DNA of 64,000 bases from Intestinibaculum porci (GTDB taxonomy: Bacteria > Bacillota_I > Bacilli_A > Erysipelotrichales > Coprobacillaceae), in contig NZ_AP019309.1 of assembly GCF_003925875.1 (NCBI RefSeq), positions 1,302,001-1,366,000 on the forward strand, read 5' to 3'. Both the position numbers and the translations under genes were made by a program. The notes under the pieces are model-generated. The model saw only the letters and a program-made list of their open reading frames with translations, was not told the DNA's origin and ran no database searches. Below, in pieces: positions 9,201-17,863 of this stretch. The first letter of the stretch is position 1. Each line of letters opens with the position of its first letter.

Positions 9201-11658
9201 TCAGTATTCTTCAACATCAGGATATGATGATATTACTGTAACAGAAAAATCAAGAGAGTATTGTAATATTATCAAAGAGTACTTTGAAATGAACGCTATT
9301 CATATTGAGCAGCAAGGGATTTATGACATTATTAACTTATTTAATGCGGTGAATGGTGATTGGTTATTAAATCTATTGACAATGAAGAACACTACATCAA
9401 ATAAAGCAAGTAATTATTCAAGAGAAAAAATGAGTCTACTTTCAGCGATTAAATACTGTAAAGCTAAATTTAGACATAAGAATATAACCTGGGTTCCTAT
9501 TTCACTTGAGGAAATGTTGAGGGTGTCTGGAGCATTGGGTTTATCCAAAAAAGATGGTTTACTCTCAGCTAAGAACTTACAGTTCGATAAGGGAAGCACT
9601 AGTGATGATATTCTTATGGTTGGCGTTGAAAATGTCAATGGAGAAGTGAAAGTGTATTTACATCCTGTTGAAGTAAAAATAGGTCAAAATGATGATTCAC
9701 GCATAAAAAAGGCCAAAGAACAGGTTGAAAATACATATAATGGATTATGGAAGGCTTTTTGGTCCGATGATACGCGTTATGATCTGGAACATAAAGTTTC
9801 GCGTAACTTTTTCATTCAATTAGTCATTGTTTCAGCAGAAAAAATGAAATTGTATGAGGCAGATCCTGATGAAAATTGGAATCGAGTACTCAAAGAAAAT
9901 CGTGAGGCATTGTTGAATGATCAATTCATCTTTAGCAAAGAAATGGATCAGTATGTTGGAAAAGGTACAATTGTATCATTCGATTCAAACACTACTGTAA
10001 AATCAGTAGAAGAGCTTGAATCAAATATCTGGAAAGTTGAATTTAGTGAAAGAGACGGTTTTGGGTTTATGACACGTACAGTAAATGAAATATTCTCAAT
10101 GCTTCAGCAGGATCCAAATGAAGAATATAGCTTACTGTCTGACTCATATGCGGCAAATGGCACAATATCAGGATCTCAACCACTTCAAGACACAAACTCT
10201 AGTGAAGAATTACGTAATAACGATAATAATACAAAAATAGTAGCACCTAAACCGATACTAAATGATGTTAAAGCTAATAGCAGCGATAAAGATCACGTAA
10301 ACTCCGAGATCAAAACAGATTTCGAATACACTCATACTACAGATACAAATCGTGTTTATACAATAGCAGACAATAAAGAAGAATACAGTGTTACAAATGA
10401 AGATACTCCATTAAAAGAGAAAGTTAATTCAGAAAAAGTCGATGCTGACAAGCGGGACGAAAGAGTTCCATCAAATGAGCCAAGAAGTATGCAAATAAAT
10501 TTTGGAACGAATATTTCAAATGGTAAGTCACTTTACTGGTATCCAAACGATACTGATCAATTAACTCATACAAATACAGGTATTATTGGGACTATGGGAA
10601 CTGGTAAAACACAGTTTACTAAGTCCTTAATTACACAGCTTTACAAAAACCGGAAAGATAACTATTTAGGTGAAGAGTTAGGTATTTTGATTTTTGATTA
10701 TAAAGGCGATTATAACAAGCCAGATGAAGAAGACGGTTTTGTAGGATTAACAAATGCGAAAAATAGTATTCCTTATGATTTCCCATTCAATCCTTTAGCA
10801 TTAACGAAACCTAAAGTCTTTAGACCGTTATTGCCTATGCATGTTGCTAATACGTTTAAAGATACTATTTCAAAGGTTTTCCATTTAGGGAATAAGCAGG
10901 AAAGCATATTATTTGATTGTATTAAACAGGCTTATATTTCGAAGGGAATAATTCCTTCTGATCCATTAACTTGGGATCGCGAGCCGCCTACCTTCGAAAC
11001 AGTATTTAAGATTTACAATGAGAATGAAGAGATCAAGAAAAATGATTCTTTAGCGGCGGCAATGAACAAGCTTCACAACTTTCAAGTTTTTGAACCTGAC
11101 CCTAAAAAGACAAAGTCATTATACGATATTTTACATGGGGTATATGTTATTGAGCTATCTGGCTTTAATGATGATATTCAAAATTTAGTTGTCGCGATTA
11201 CATTAGATTTATTTTATAATCAGATGCAATCTCAAGGTTCAAGTAAAACGAACGGCCGATATCGCGAACTTACAAAATTTATTTTAGTTGACGAAGCCGA
11301 TAACTTTATGTCGCAGGATTTTGCTTCATTAAAGAAGATCCTTAAAGAAGGTCGGGAATTTGGTGTTGGCGTTATTTTATCAACACAGTTCCTGAGTCAC
11401 TTTGGAACAGATGAGGATGATTATTCAAAATATATTCTGACATGGGTTGTTCATAAGGTATCAGATTTGAAAGGTCAGGATGTCGATTATATTTTCGGTG
11501 TTGGTAATAAGAGCCCAGAAGAAAAGAAGTTAATGAATGATATTTCTTTCTTAGAGAAGCATCATAGCATTGTAAAGATCGATAATATGGATCCGATTTA
11601 TATTGAGGATAAGCCATTTTGGAAACTTAAAGAAGAACTAAATCAATCTTCTGATTAA
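6223..11658 (+). CDS. dptH: DptH, HerA/FtsK-type ATPase of phosphorothioate-dependent restriction
   Basis: A very large (about 1811 aa) protein, as expected for DptH. The N-terminal ~1250 residues are family-specific. A low-complexity polar linker (about residues 1310-1420, rich in N, S, D and T) leads into a HerA/VirB4-like ATPase. That domain has Walker A GTMGTGKT near residue 1457, and Walker B FILVDEADNF near residue 1690 followed by a sensor segment (GVGVILSTQF). I chose ATG 6223 because a GGGGAT site lies 8 bases upstream and the family starts with a similar FYDYIADTI stretch; an upstream GTG at 6202 is possible. It is expected to be the motor that drives DNA damage on unmodified DNA. 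A hairpin with U-tract follows it. Confidence 0.85.
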   Translation: MSERFYDYIADTIFGYFNQNNTVLPGSRYSLKLDTMDMVDGVDRSLKKYAKERNIYEEYDLGNLNYKTYTINLGDDMKLVVAAQSGQMTDDFFTTLRNTRFTDQLFPLLMITSTQNDSLISGTGDLSATGMPFNVENIVKSISAMIDDVQDKYIQEIYKHELAKKSQDRFTDRSSLFEYQDLIVSLKKGSFDHDDFYKFSLLPYDKLITTTRKEEIRKLIEEDEKEFNYLDDIFKHNDIQESLENKYKKDFIGKLKEKKKNNEPWYEGLSLEQVKNSKVTRSHQPLQIDEESIVISGEGFDSKEFIKDTDYFIRNDGETKAKSRRKNILIFNPDYYLKIYFSFKTNRAISQSNMTVKGDQIKNISSNNKEYKFEMISEKINFNSIDVGLEGVKYKFSICIVNIDPDYFKSLLTNYTISSSRINLVNLKGKLVFNPGKDHRDEVNLYDSMAEGNVSYYKCEYNKTLQINIDEEKCFVEMSKRKVNISVGEIEIPFEIKNGIVKSAKLSGVKVMIQKMKMRSSFEYRNNKLYHTTLVYDINDNLRTLLEYEKFIIDHKALYVESSFSNNTAVEINIADEIKDAYDSLIDEIVKLHTLPSLVYYEKDSAVRNAAENYIKVVSYYFKNIQVGIALNKKDNDLLKVGVLKDGNSFYLTPLHPLNVLYQLQLTEETGWEQVREDIVKKMNGLFLMPFIKDENGDIFKAIDQEVSLEWKEYALETDEKYHSSRSYISKLVNNKIMQYRKHFDFLFSTLGNLEFKINLVNMGDCREVLNGLLDYFVSEVNHVSDLTELMNFTIHVYSNLDYNELNILSDQSRLKAKLESLYSNQNVDINELLLIAADHIHCYYHEMEEVKNLEYSHLTFYEMDSDQKSTHCKIEETTTGLSLGGLLSDVPSVLYQDNYYITGFGTRFASKDNQLIEFASYYNTLMAVAYDPAPYDQTEALYTRVDRNQEVLLDSIYSMSNWVVFVDPKVDLTFFKRTHKDGSELMIIHYSDQYSSTSGYDDITVTEKSREYCNIIKEYFEMNAIHIEQQGIYDIINLFNAVNGDWLLNLLTMKNTTSNKASNYSREKMSLLSAIKYCKAKFRHKNITWVPISLEEMLRVSGALGLSKKDGLLSAKNLQFDKGSTSDDILMVGVENVNGEVKVYLHPVEVKIGQNDDSRIKKAKEQVENTYNGLWKAFWSDDTRYDLEHKVSRNFFIQLVIVSAEKMKLYEADPDENWNRVLKENREALLNDQFIFSKEMDQYVGKGTIVSFDSNTTVKSVEELESNIWKVEFSERDGFGFMTRTVNEIFSMLQQDPNEEYSLLSDSYAANGTISGSQPLQDTNSSEELRNNDNNTKIVAPKPILNDVKANSSDKDHVNSEIKTDFEYTHTTDTNRVYTIADNKEEYSVTNEDTPLKEKVNSEKVDADKRDERVPSNEPRSMQINFGTNISNGKSLYWYPNDTDQLTHTNTGIIGTMGTGKTQFTKSLITQLYKNRKDNYLGEELGILIFDYKGDYNKPDEEDGFVGLTNAKNSIPYDFPFNPLALTKPKVFRPLLPMHVANTFKDTISKVFHLGNKQESILFDCIKQAYISKGIIPSDPLTWDREPPTFETVFKIYNENEEIKKNDSLAAAMNKLHNFQVFEPDPKKTKSLYDILHGVYVIELSGFNDDIQNLVVAITLDLFYNQMQSQGSSKTNGRYRELTKFILVDEADNFMSQDFASLKKILKEGREFGVGVILSTQFLSHFGTDEDDYSKYILTWVVHKVSDLKGQDVDYIFGVGNKSPEEKKLMNDISFLEKHHSIVKIDNMDPIYIEDKPFWKLKEELNQSSD

Positions 11659-11720
11659 GCATAATGACTATAAGAAAATGAATTGCAGGATGTCTTTTTC
11701 TTTACGAGAGATGATTTAGA

Positions 11721-11748
11721 GGATATACTTACGTAGTATATCCTTTTT
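11721..11748 (+). terminator. Terminator or attenuator between dptH and dndB
   Basis: A perfect 9-bp stem (GGATATACT paired with AGTATATCC) with a TACGT loop is followed by a T-run. Only about 20 bases separate it from the dndB start, too few for a promoter. Expression of dnd genes must therefore either read through this site or start from a promoter inside dptH. It probably sets different levels for restriction and modification transcripts. Confidence 0.75.
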
Positions 11749-11768
11749 GTTTTAGGAGACGCTTCGTT

Positions 11769-12842
11769 ATGGATTATGTATATAAATTTCCTGTTGTAAA
11801 AGGTGTTCAAGCGGGTCGTGAATATTATATTGCGATGGTGCCATTAAAGATGATTGAAAAGCTCTTTCCATCAGATAATGAGTATGTAGCACCTGAATTT
11901 AGGGCACAAAGACGTTTAAATATTAGTCGAATTCCTGTGATTAGTCGCTATATTCTCGAAAATCGTGAAAGTTATGTGTTTTCGGCTTTAGCAGCATCGA
12001 TTGATGGTGATTTTAAGTTTATAGAAAGTGAACAAATGAATAATACCGGTATTTTGGAAGTTTCTATGGATGCCAAATTTTTAATCAATGATGGACAGCA
12101 TCGGCAAGCCGCAATTTTAGAAGCTCTTAAAGAAGATGAATCGTTAAAAGATGAAACGATTTCGATCGTATTTTATAATGATTTGGGTTTAAAGAGAAGT
12201 CAGCAAATTTTTACGGATCTCAATAAACATGCTGTAAAAACCTCAAATTCAATTTCAGAACTTTATGATTCAAGGGATGAATTGGCAAATCTAACAAGAA
12301 GTGTTGTTAATGAGGTTAAATTTTTAGATAAATATACCGATAAAGAAAAAGATAATTTAGGAAAATACTCTTCAAAGCTGTTTACACTTAATAATTTTTA
12401 TAATGCAAATCAAAAGATTGTACATAGTGCTAAGCCAAGCGAAAAGGATCATCAGTTTGTATTAAACTTTTGGAGCTTAGTAGCAAAATATATGCCTCAG
12501 TGGAATGATCTAGAAAGAAATGAAATTACAAAAGTTATTTTGCGTCAGGATTACATTGCAACGCAAAATGTTGTTTTGCAGGCATTGGGAAGAGTGGGCG
12601 GTTATTTATATCTCCATTCAGAAATCAATTTAGAAGAAAAACTTAGTAAGTTAGACCAAGTGGATTGGCTGCGTTCAGCTCCATGCTGGAAAGAACGAAT
12701 TATTAATGAAAGTGGTAAAATAATTACCAACCAGAATGCTATTATTTTAGCAAGTAATATCATTAAACAGTATTTACAAATAAATTTAAGCGATGATGAA
12801 ATCAAAAAAGAAAATAAATTTTTAGAAAAGAAATCAATATAA
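11769..12842 (+). CDS. dndB: DndB, DGQHR-domain regulator of phosphorothioate modification
   Basis: A 357-aa protein with the diagnostic NDGQHR motif at residues 107-112. DndB proteins are DGQHR-domain proteins that act as regulators of dnd expression and tune the extent of modification rather than catalysing it. An AGGAGA site sits 9 bases upstream of the ATG. It is the first gene of the modification half and lies 15 bases before dndC. In some systems DndB represses the dnd promoter; whether it does so here cannot be read from the sequence. Confidence 0.9.
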   Translation: MDYVYKFPVVKGVQAGREYYIAMVPLKMIEKLFPSDNEYVAPEFRAQRRLNISRIPVISRYILENRESYVFSALAASIDGDFKFIESEQMNNTGILEVSMDAKFLINDGQHRQAAILEALKEDESLKDETISIVFYNDLGLKRSQQIFTDLNKHAVKTSNSISELYDSRDELANLTRSVVNEVKFLDKYTDKEKDNLGKYSSKLFTLNNFYNANQKIVHSAKPSEKDHQFVLNFWSLVAKYMPQWNDLERNEITKVILRQDYIATQNVVLQALGRVGGYLYLHSEINLEEKLSKLDQVDWLRSAPCWKERIINESGKIITNQNAIILASNIIKQYLQINLSDDEIKKENKFLEKKSI

Positions 12843-12857
12843 AGTAGGTCGATATAT

Positions 12858-14405
12858 ATGTCAGAAAATGCAAGAACAGGAATCACAATTAATAGAGACA
12901 CAATAAATAAATTGATGACAACCATTCAAAATTTATACTTATCAGATGATATTCCATGGGTCATTGGTTATTCCGGTGGAAAGGATTCAACAGCAACACT
13001 ACAGCTTGTTTGGCTCTCATTAGAGAGATTAGAACGTAATCAGTTACATAAACCAGTTCATATTATTAATACTGATACACTAGTAGAAAATCCCGCCATT
13101 GCAACTTGGGTACAAAAATCTTTTAGCATTATGGATACGACAGCTAAGGAAAAAGGGTTGCCCTTTATAACACATCGATTAACTCCTCCAGCAGATAATA
13201 CGTTCTGGACTAACTTCTTAGGAAAAGGGTATCCGTTCCCACGGAAGAAATTTAGATGGTGTACGGATCGTTTAAAAATTCAGCCAGTAAATAATTTTAT
13301 TAAAAGTAAGATTGCAGAGCATGGTGAAATTATTCTTGTTTTAGGGACACGTAAAGCAGAGAGTACAAATCGTGCCAAAACAATGGAACATTACGAAAAG
13401 CAGCGTGTCAGAGAATTGTTAAGTCCTAATCCAACACTTGCTAATGAGCTAGTTTTTTCTCCTTTAGCGGAATGGACAAATGATGACGTATGGATTTTTT
13501 TGATGCAGTATCCAAATCCATGGGGATTCTCTAATAATGAGCTTCTTACTTTATATCGTGGCGCAACCGCTGACAATGAATGCCCGTTAATGGTTGAAAA
13601 AGACTTACCAAGTTGCGGTAAGAGTCGCTTTGGGTGCTGGGTATGTACAATGGTTGAACAAGATAAATCTATGGAAGCTATGATTATTAATGATGATGAA
13701 AAAGCATGGATGACACCATTACTTGAGTTTAGAAATGAGTTTGGTGATGAATCAAAAGACCGTGATCGCCGTACCTTTAGAAGACTAAAAGGAAATATCG
13801 CCGGAAGTTATAAAAGACTTTATCATGGACCATACAAAAAAGAATGGCGTGAAAAATGGTTGAAAGACTTATTGGAAATTCAAAAAGATATTAACGAAAA
13901 TGGACCTGAAGAGGTTGCTAATATTGAATTGATCACAGTGCCTGAATTGAGAACAATTCGAAGAATTTGGGTGAATGAAAAACATGAGTTTGATGACGCA
14001 GTTCCAAGAATTTACAAAGAAGTAATGGGGAAAGATTTTGACGATCCACAGTGGATTTCTGAAACTTCGTTTGGTCAGGAAGAATGGAATATTCTCAAAG
14101 AGGTTGCAAAAGAATGTTATCCAGAGGAAGAGCTTGCTTTTGAAATGATGTATGATTTGATCGATATTGAAAGCAAGGCATCCGCTAAACATGATCGAAA
14201 AGGATTGATGGATTCATTGGAAAAGACAATTAAAAAGACATTTTATAAAAATGAAGATGATGCGCTTGCTTATTACACGCATAAGAATGATCGCGAAAAG
14301 GAATATGGCGGCTCTTATGATGAAAGATTTGATATGGATTATATTAAAGAAAGTTCAGGGCATGTAGTTTTCAGTGAAGAAGAGGAAAATTTAGATGATT
14401 ATTAA
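12858..14405 (+). CDS. dndC: DndC, PAPS-reductase-like sulfur incorporation enzyme
   Basis: A 515-aa ATP-pyrophosphatase of the PAPS reductase family. The PP-loop SGGKDS is at residues 39-44. Conserved cysteines in RWCTDR, NECPL and the CGKSRFGCWVC segment probably hold the Fe-S cluster that DndC proteins carry. In the family, DndC adenylates DNA and passes sulfur from DndA to the DNA backbone. Its end overlaps dndD by 11 bases. The C-terminal ~170 residues are helical and acidic, as in other DndC proteins. Confidence 0.93.
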   Translation: MSENARTGITINRDTINKLMTTIQNLYLSDDIPWVIGYSGGKDSTATLQLVWLSLERLERNQLHKPVHIINTDTLVENPAIATWVQKSFSIMDTTAKEKGLPFITHRLTPPADNTFWTNFLGKGYPFPRKKFRWCTDRLKIQPVNNFIKSKIAEHGEIILVLGTRKAESTNRAKTMEHYEKQRVRELLSPNPTLANELVFSPLAEWTNDDVWIFLMQYPNPWGFSNNELLTLYRGATADNECPLMVEKDLPSCGKSRFGCWVCTMVEQDKSMEAMIINDDEKAWMTPLLEFRNEFGDESKDRDRRTFRRLKGNIAGSYKRLYHGPYKKEWREKWLKDLLEIQKDINENGPEEVANIELITVPELRTIRRIWVNEKHEFDDAVPRIYKEVMGKDFDDPQWISETSFGQEEWNILKEVAKECYPEEELAFEMMYDLIDIESKASAKHDRKGLMDSLEKTIKKTFYKNEDDALAYYTHKNDREKEYGGSYDERFDMDYIKESSGHVVFSEEEENLDDY

Positions 14406-16335
14406 TAAATTAAAACTTCATAATTTTGGCGTATATGCTTCTGATAATGAATTTGATTTTAGCAGCAATCAGCCAGTCGTACTCATTGGTGGCATGAATG
14501 GACGCGGTAAAACAACGTTTCTCGAAGCTGTTTTGTTAGCTTTATATGGTTCGGATTCTTTTGCATATAAAGAAAGTAAATATAATTCTTATGGACGCTA
14601 TCTTTATAATCACGTAAACGTTGCTGATGGGACATTGCAGACATTTGTAGAATTGACATTTACTATGGATGGTGACCGTTATGTAGTCAATAGATCATGG
14701 AATGGTGACATGAAAAGAGTTCATGAGAAGATCACGGTTGAAAAAAATTTCGAAATGAATGATTTCCTGACAAGAAATTGGCCTATGTTTATTGAAAATG
14801 TCTTACCGGAAAGTTTATCAAGATTTTTCTTCTTTGATGGTGAAAAAATTGCTGCATTAGCAGAAGATGAAACGTCTAAAGATATGAAAGATGCCATTAA
14901 ATCCATGTTGGGAATTACCGTGTTAGATACTTTAGGTAAAGACTTGAGCAGACTTTTAAACACGATATCTAAAAACGTTATCACTCAAGATGAACGCGAA
15001 CAAATTGAACAATTAAGAAATATTAAAAATAACTCTAAGGCTGAATTAGATGAATTGGATCGTGAAAAAGAGAAACTTGAAAATGAACACCTACAAAGTA
15101 AAAAATATCTTGAAGATTTAGAGGCAAGTTATTTAGCTGCCGGTGGTGGGGTTTTAGAAGAACGACAGGCATTATTAGAAAAGAAAACAGAATTGCACGT
15201 CAAAGCAAGCCAAACAAAAAAAGATTTGATTGAAATGGCTGGTTCGGATTTGCCCTTATTGATGGTTTCGGACTTATTGGAAGATATTCAAAAGCATAGT
15301 GAAAAAGAGATTGAAAAGAAAAATTTAGAATTGTCATTAAAACAAGTTGCTAAATATTACGATCGTTTTCTAAAACAGCAGAATAATCACCATTCTGCTG
15401 ATGACTTTATGAATTTTTTCAAAGGTGAAGTGGATCATTATCAAGTAGAGATGATTTATAATTTATCAGATGAACAGTTTTATCACTTATCCTTATTATT
15501 AAATAATAATTTAGGTAATGAAAAAGACATTACTATAAAATTATTAAACGAAGAAACAAAGCTGAATAGGGAACTTGACTCAATTGAGAGTGATCTATCT
15601 GTTGAAATAGATGAAGAGAAACTTAAACGTATTTCTAAAGAAATTACAGAAACAAAAATGACCATCGCTGTTTCTGAAGTAAAGATTGCGTCTTTATTAG
15701 AAAAAAGAACTAGCCTCAATGGACAAGCCATGAAAGACGCCTCAACGTTTGATAAATATGTTGAAAATGTTCTTACTAAACTGGAACAAAATGATGAAAA
15801 TGAAAGAGTTATTAAATATATCCGCTATGCTCAAAATATGTTAGATCACTATGAAATTAAGCTTCAAGAACGAAAAACGGATTTATTAGCGCACACCATG
15901 ACTGAATGTTATAAAAAGCTAGCAAGCAAGAAAAATATGATTGAGTATATCAAAATGGACTCAGCAACCCTTGATTTTACATATTATGATTCTAATGACA
16001 GGGAAGTTCCTAAAAAATCGTTATCGGCTGGCGAAAAGCAATTAATGATTATTTCGTTGTTATGGGCATTAGCTATTTGTTCGAAAAAGAAACTGCCAGT
16101 TATTATTGATACACCACTTTCTAGATTGGACAGCGAACATCGCGCTTCATTAGTGAAAACATATTTTCCAAATGCAAGTGAACAGACAATTATTTTATCA
16201 ACAGATTCAGAAATCAATCATCACTATTACGATATGATGAAAGAGTATGTTGGTGATGAATTTTTACTCGTTTATGATGATATCCATAAAAACACAACTA
16301 TTTCAAGAGGCTATTTTAAGGAGGACCAGGCATGA
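14395..16335 (+). CDS. dndD: DndD, SMC/Rad50-like ATPase of phosphorothioate modification
   Basis: A 646-aa ABC-type ATPase with a split head and a coiled-coil middle. Walker A GGMNGRGKTT is at residues 32-41, the signature LSAGEKQL is near residue 542, and Walker B (PVIIDTPLSRLD) is near residue 567. The coiled coil spans about residues 200-500. DndD is thought to open or nick DNA so DndC can insert sulfur. The overlap with dndC and the ATGA overlap with dndE indicate tight coupling within the DndCDE complex. Confidence 0.93.
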   Translation: MIINKLKLHNFGVYASDNEFDFSSNQPVVLIGGMNGRGKTTFLEAVLLALYGSDSFAYKESKYNSYGRYLYNHVNVADGTLQTFVELTFTMDGDRYVVNRSWNGDMKRVHEKITVEKNFEMNDFLTRNWPMFIENVLPESLSRFFFFDGEKIAALAEDETSKDMKDAIKSMLGITVLDTLGKDLSRLLNTISKNVITQDEREQIEQLRNIKNNSKAELDELDREKEKLENEHLQSKKYLEDLEASYLAAGGGVLEERQALLEKKTELHVKASQTKKDLIEMAGSDLPLLMVSDLLEDIQKHSEKEIEKKNLELSLKQVAKYYDRFLKQQNNHHSADDFMNFFKGEVDHYQVEMIYNLSDEQFYHLSLLLNNNLGNEKDITIKLLNEETKLNRELDSIESDLSVEIDEEKLKRISKEITETKMTIAVSEVKIASLLEKRTSLNGQAMKDASTFDKYVENVLTKLEQNDENERVIKYIRYAQNMLDHYEIKLQERKTDLLAHTMTECYKKLASKKNMIEYIKMDSATLDFTYYDSNDREVPKKSLSAGEKQLMIISLLWALAICSKKKLPVIIDTPLSRLDSEHRASLVKTYFPNASEQTIILSTDSEINHHYYDMMKEYVGDEFLLVYDDIHKNTTISRGYFKEDQA

Positions 16336-16712
16336 TCGTAAAACAAATCCGCTTATCGCAAAAAGCAAAAGAACGTTTGTCTAGACTCAAATCCAGAACG
16401 GGGATCAACAACTGGAATGTATTATGTCGTTGGGCGTTATGCTACTCATTAAAGCAGGGTACGATCCCCGCTAATATTGAATTTGGAGAAGAAAGCAATC
16501 TAGAAATGTCTTGGTATACATTCACTGGAGAAAACAGTGAAATTTATGATTCTTTGATGATTGCCTGGTGCAAAAAAATGGGTTTAGAGACAGATTCTAA
16601 AACATTAGCAAAATACTTTCGCCTTAACCTTGAAAGAGGTATTTCATATTTAGCTGGAACAAAATTTATTACTAATATTGATGACTTATTACAGCTTGTA
16701 ATGGAGGGATAA
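16332..16712 (+). CDS. dndE: DndE, small DNA-binding subunit of phosphorothioate modification
   Basis: A 126-aa protein starting in an ATGA overlap with dndD, directly before dndA. Size, position and the basic, helical N-terminus (RLSQKAKERLSRLK, then WNVLCRWALCYSL) match the DndE family, a ribbon-helix-helix-like protein that binds nicked DNA and joins DndC and DndD. The AGGAGG-like site that serves it lies in the last codons of dndD (AAGGAGGA at 16318-16325). Confidence 0.9.
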   Translation: MIVKQIRLSQKAKERLSRLKSRTGINNWNVLCRWALCYSLKQGTIPANIEFGEESNLEMSWYTFTGENSEIYDSLMIAWCKKMGLETDSKTLAKYFRLNLERGISYLAGTKFITNIDDLLQLVMEG

Positions 16713-16714
16713 TT

Positions 16715-17863
16715 ATGGCTATTTATCTTGATTATAATGCATCAGCACCGATTCATCCTGATGTATTAAAAATAATGATTGATGTTTATACAAATCATTA
16801 TGGTAATGCCAATAGTCGTACTCATGATTTTGGTAGCGAGGCAAATAAAATTGTGACTTATGCACGTGAGCAACTCGCTAGCATGTTAGGGGTAAAAAAA
16901 GACGAAATATTCTTTACGTCAGGCTCAACTGAAAGTGATAATATTGCTATTCAGGGCTTAAAAGAGTATGGAGTTACACATAATAAAAAACATATTATTA
17001 CATCTTCAATTGAGCATCATGCTGTCTTAAATACTTGTAAGCATTTAGAAAAAGAAGGATTTAAAGTTGATTATGTTGAACCTGATGAAAATGGAAGGAT
17101 AGATGCTCAAAATGTTCTCGATTTAGTTGATGAGCAGACTTTACTTGTAAGTATTATGCATGTTAATAACGAGACAGGAATTATTCAGCCGGTTAAGGAA
17201 ATTGGTGATGTTCTTTATGATCAGGATGTGTTCTTTCATGTTGATGCTACACAAAGTGCTGGAAAACTGATTGATGAAATCAAAAATTTGAAATATGATA
17301 TGCTCTCACTGTCTGCTCATAAATTTGCGGGACCGCAGGGCGTTGGAGCTTTGGTATTAAGAAAAAAGAGATATAAACTACCACCTGTGAAACCAGTTAT
17401 GTTTGGTGGGGGACAGGAACATGGCATTAGACCAGGCACAATTCCAGTCGCATTAGTTGCAGGTTTAGGCAAAGCGGCTGAGATAGCCGAAAGAGAACAT
17501 AGTGAGTCTCTGAAAAAAGCAAAAGAAAATAAAAAAATTATTCTTCAATTATTAGAAAATTCAGGTTTGGATTATAAAATAAATGGTGATCCACAATATT
17601 GTGTTCCTTCAACACTTAATGTTTCTTTAGAAGGTATTTCTTCAGAAGCATTAATGTTAGCAACTAAGAATTATTGCGGAATTTCAAATGGTTCAGCTTG
17701 CACATCTAATAGCTATGATCCAAGTTATGTCCTTTCTGCAATGAGATTATCTCAAGAACGAATTAATAGTGCTATTCGTTTGAGCTGGGGATATAATACA
17801 AATAGTGATGATTTAAAGTATGATTTTAGTCATTTACTTGATGTTGCTAAAGGGTTGAGATAG
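16715..17863 (+). CDS. dndA: DndA, IscS-type cysteine desulfurase
   Basis: A 382-aa class V aminotransferase-fold enzyme that takes sulfur from cysteine and supplies it to DndC. It shows an N-terminal YLDYNASAP start, the PLP lysine at residue 203 in the SAHKF motif, and the active-site cysteine at residue 329 in NGSACTS. It starts 2 bases after dndE with a GGAGGG-like site in the dndE tail. Unlike clusters that borrow a chromosomal IscS, this one carries its own desulfurase, and dndA is last in the set rather than divergent. Confidence 0.9.
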   Translation: MAIYLDYNASAPIHPDVLKIMIDVYTNHYGNANSRTHDFGSEANKIVTYAREQLASMLGVKKDEIFFTSGSTESDNIAIQGLKEYGVTHNKKHIITSSIEHHAVLNTCKHLEKEGFKVDYVEPDENGRIDAQNVLDLVDEQTLLVSIMHVNNETGIIQPVKEIGDVLYDQDVFFHVDATQSAGKLIDEIKNLKYDMLSLSAHKFAGPQGVGALVLRKKRYKLPPVKPVMFGGGQEHGIRPGTIPVALVAGLGKAAEIAEREHSESLKKAKENKKIILQLLENSGLDYKINGDPQYCVPSTLNVSLEGISSEALMLATKNYCGISNGSACTSNSYDPSYVLSAMRLSQERINSAIRLSWGYNTNSDDLKYDFSHLLDVAKGLR

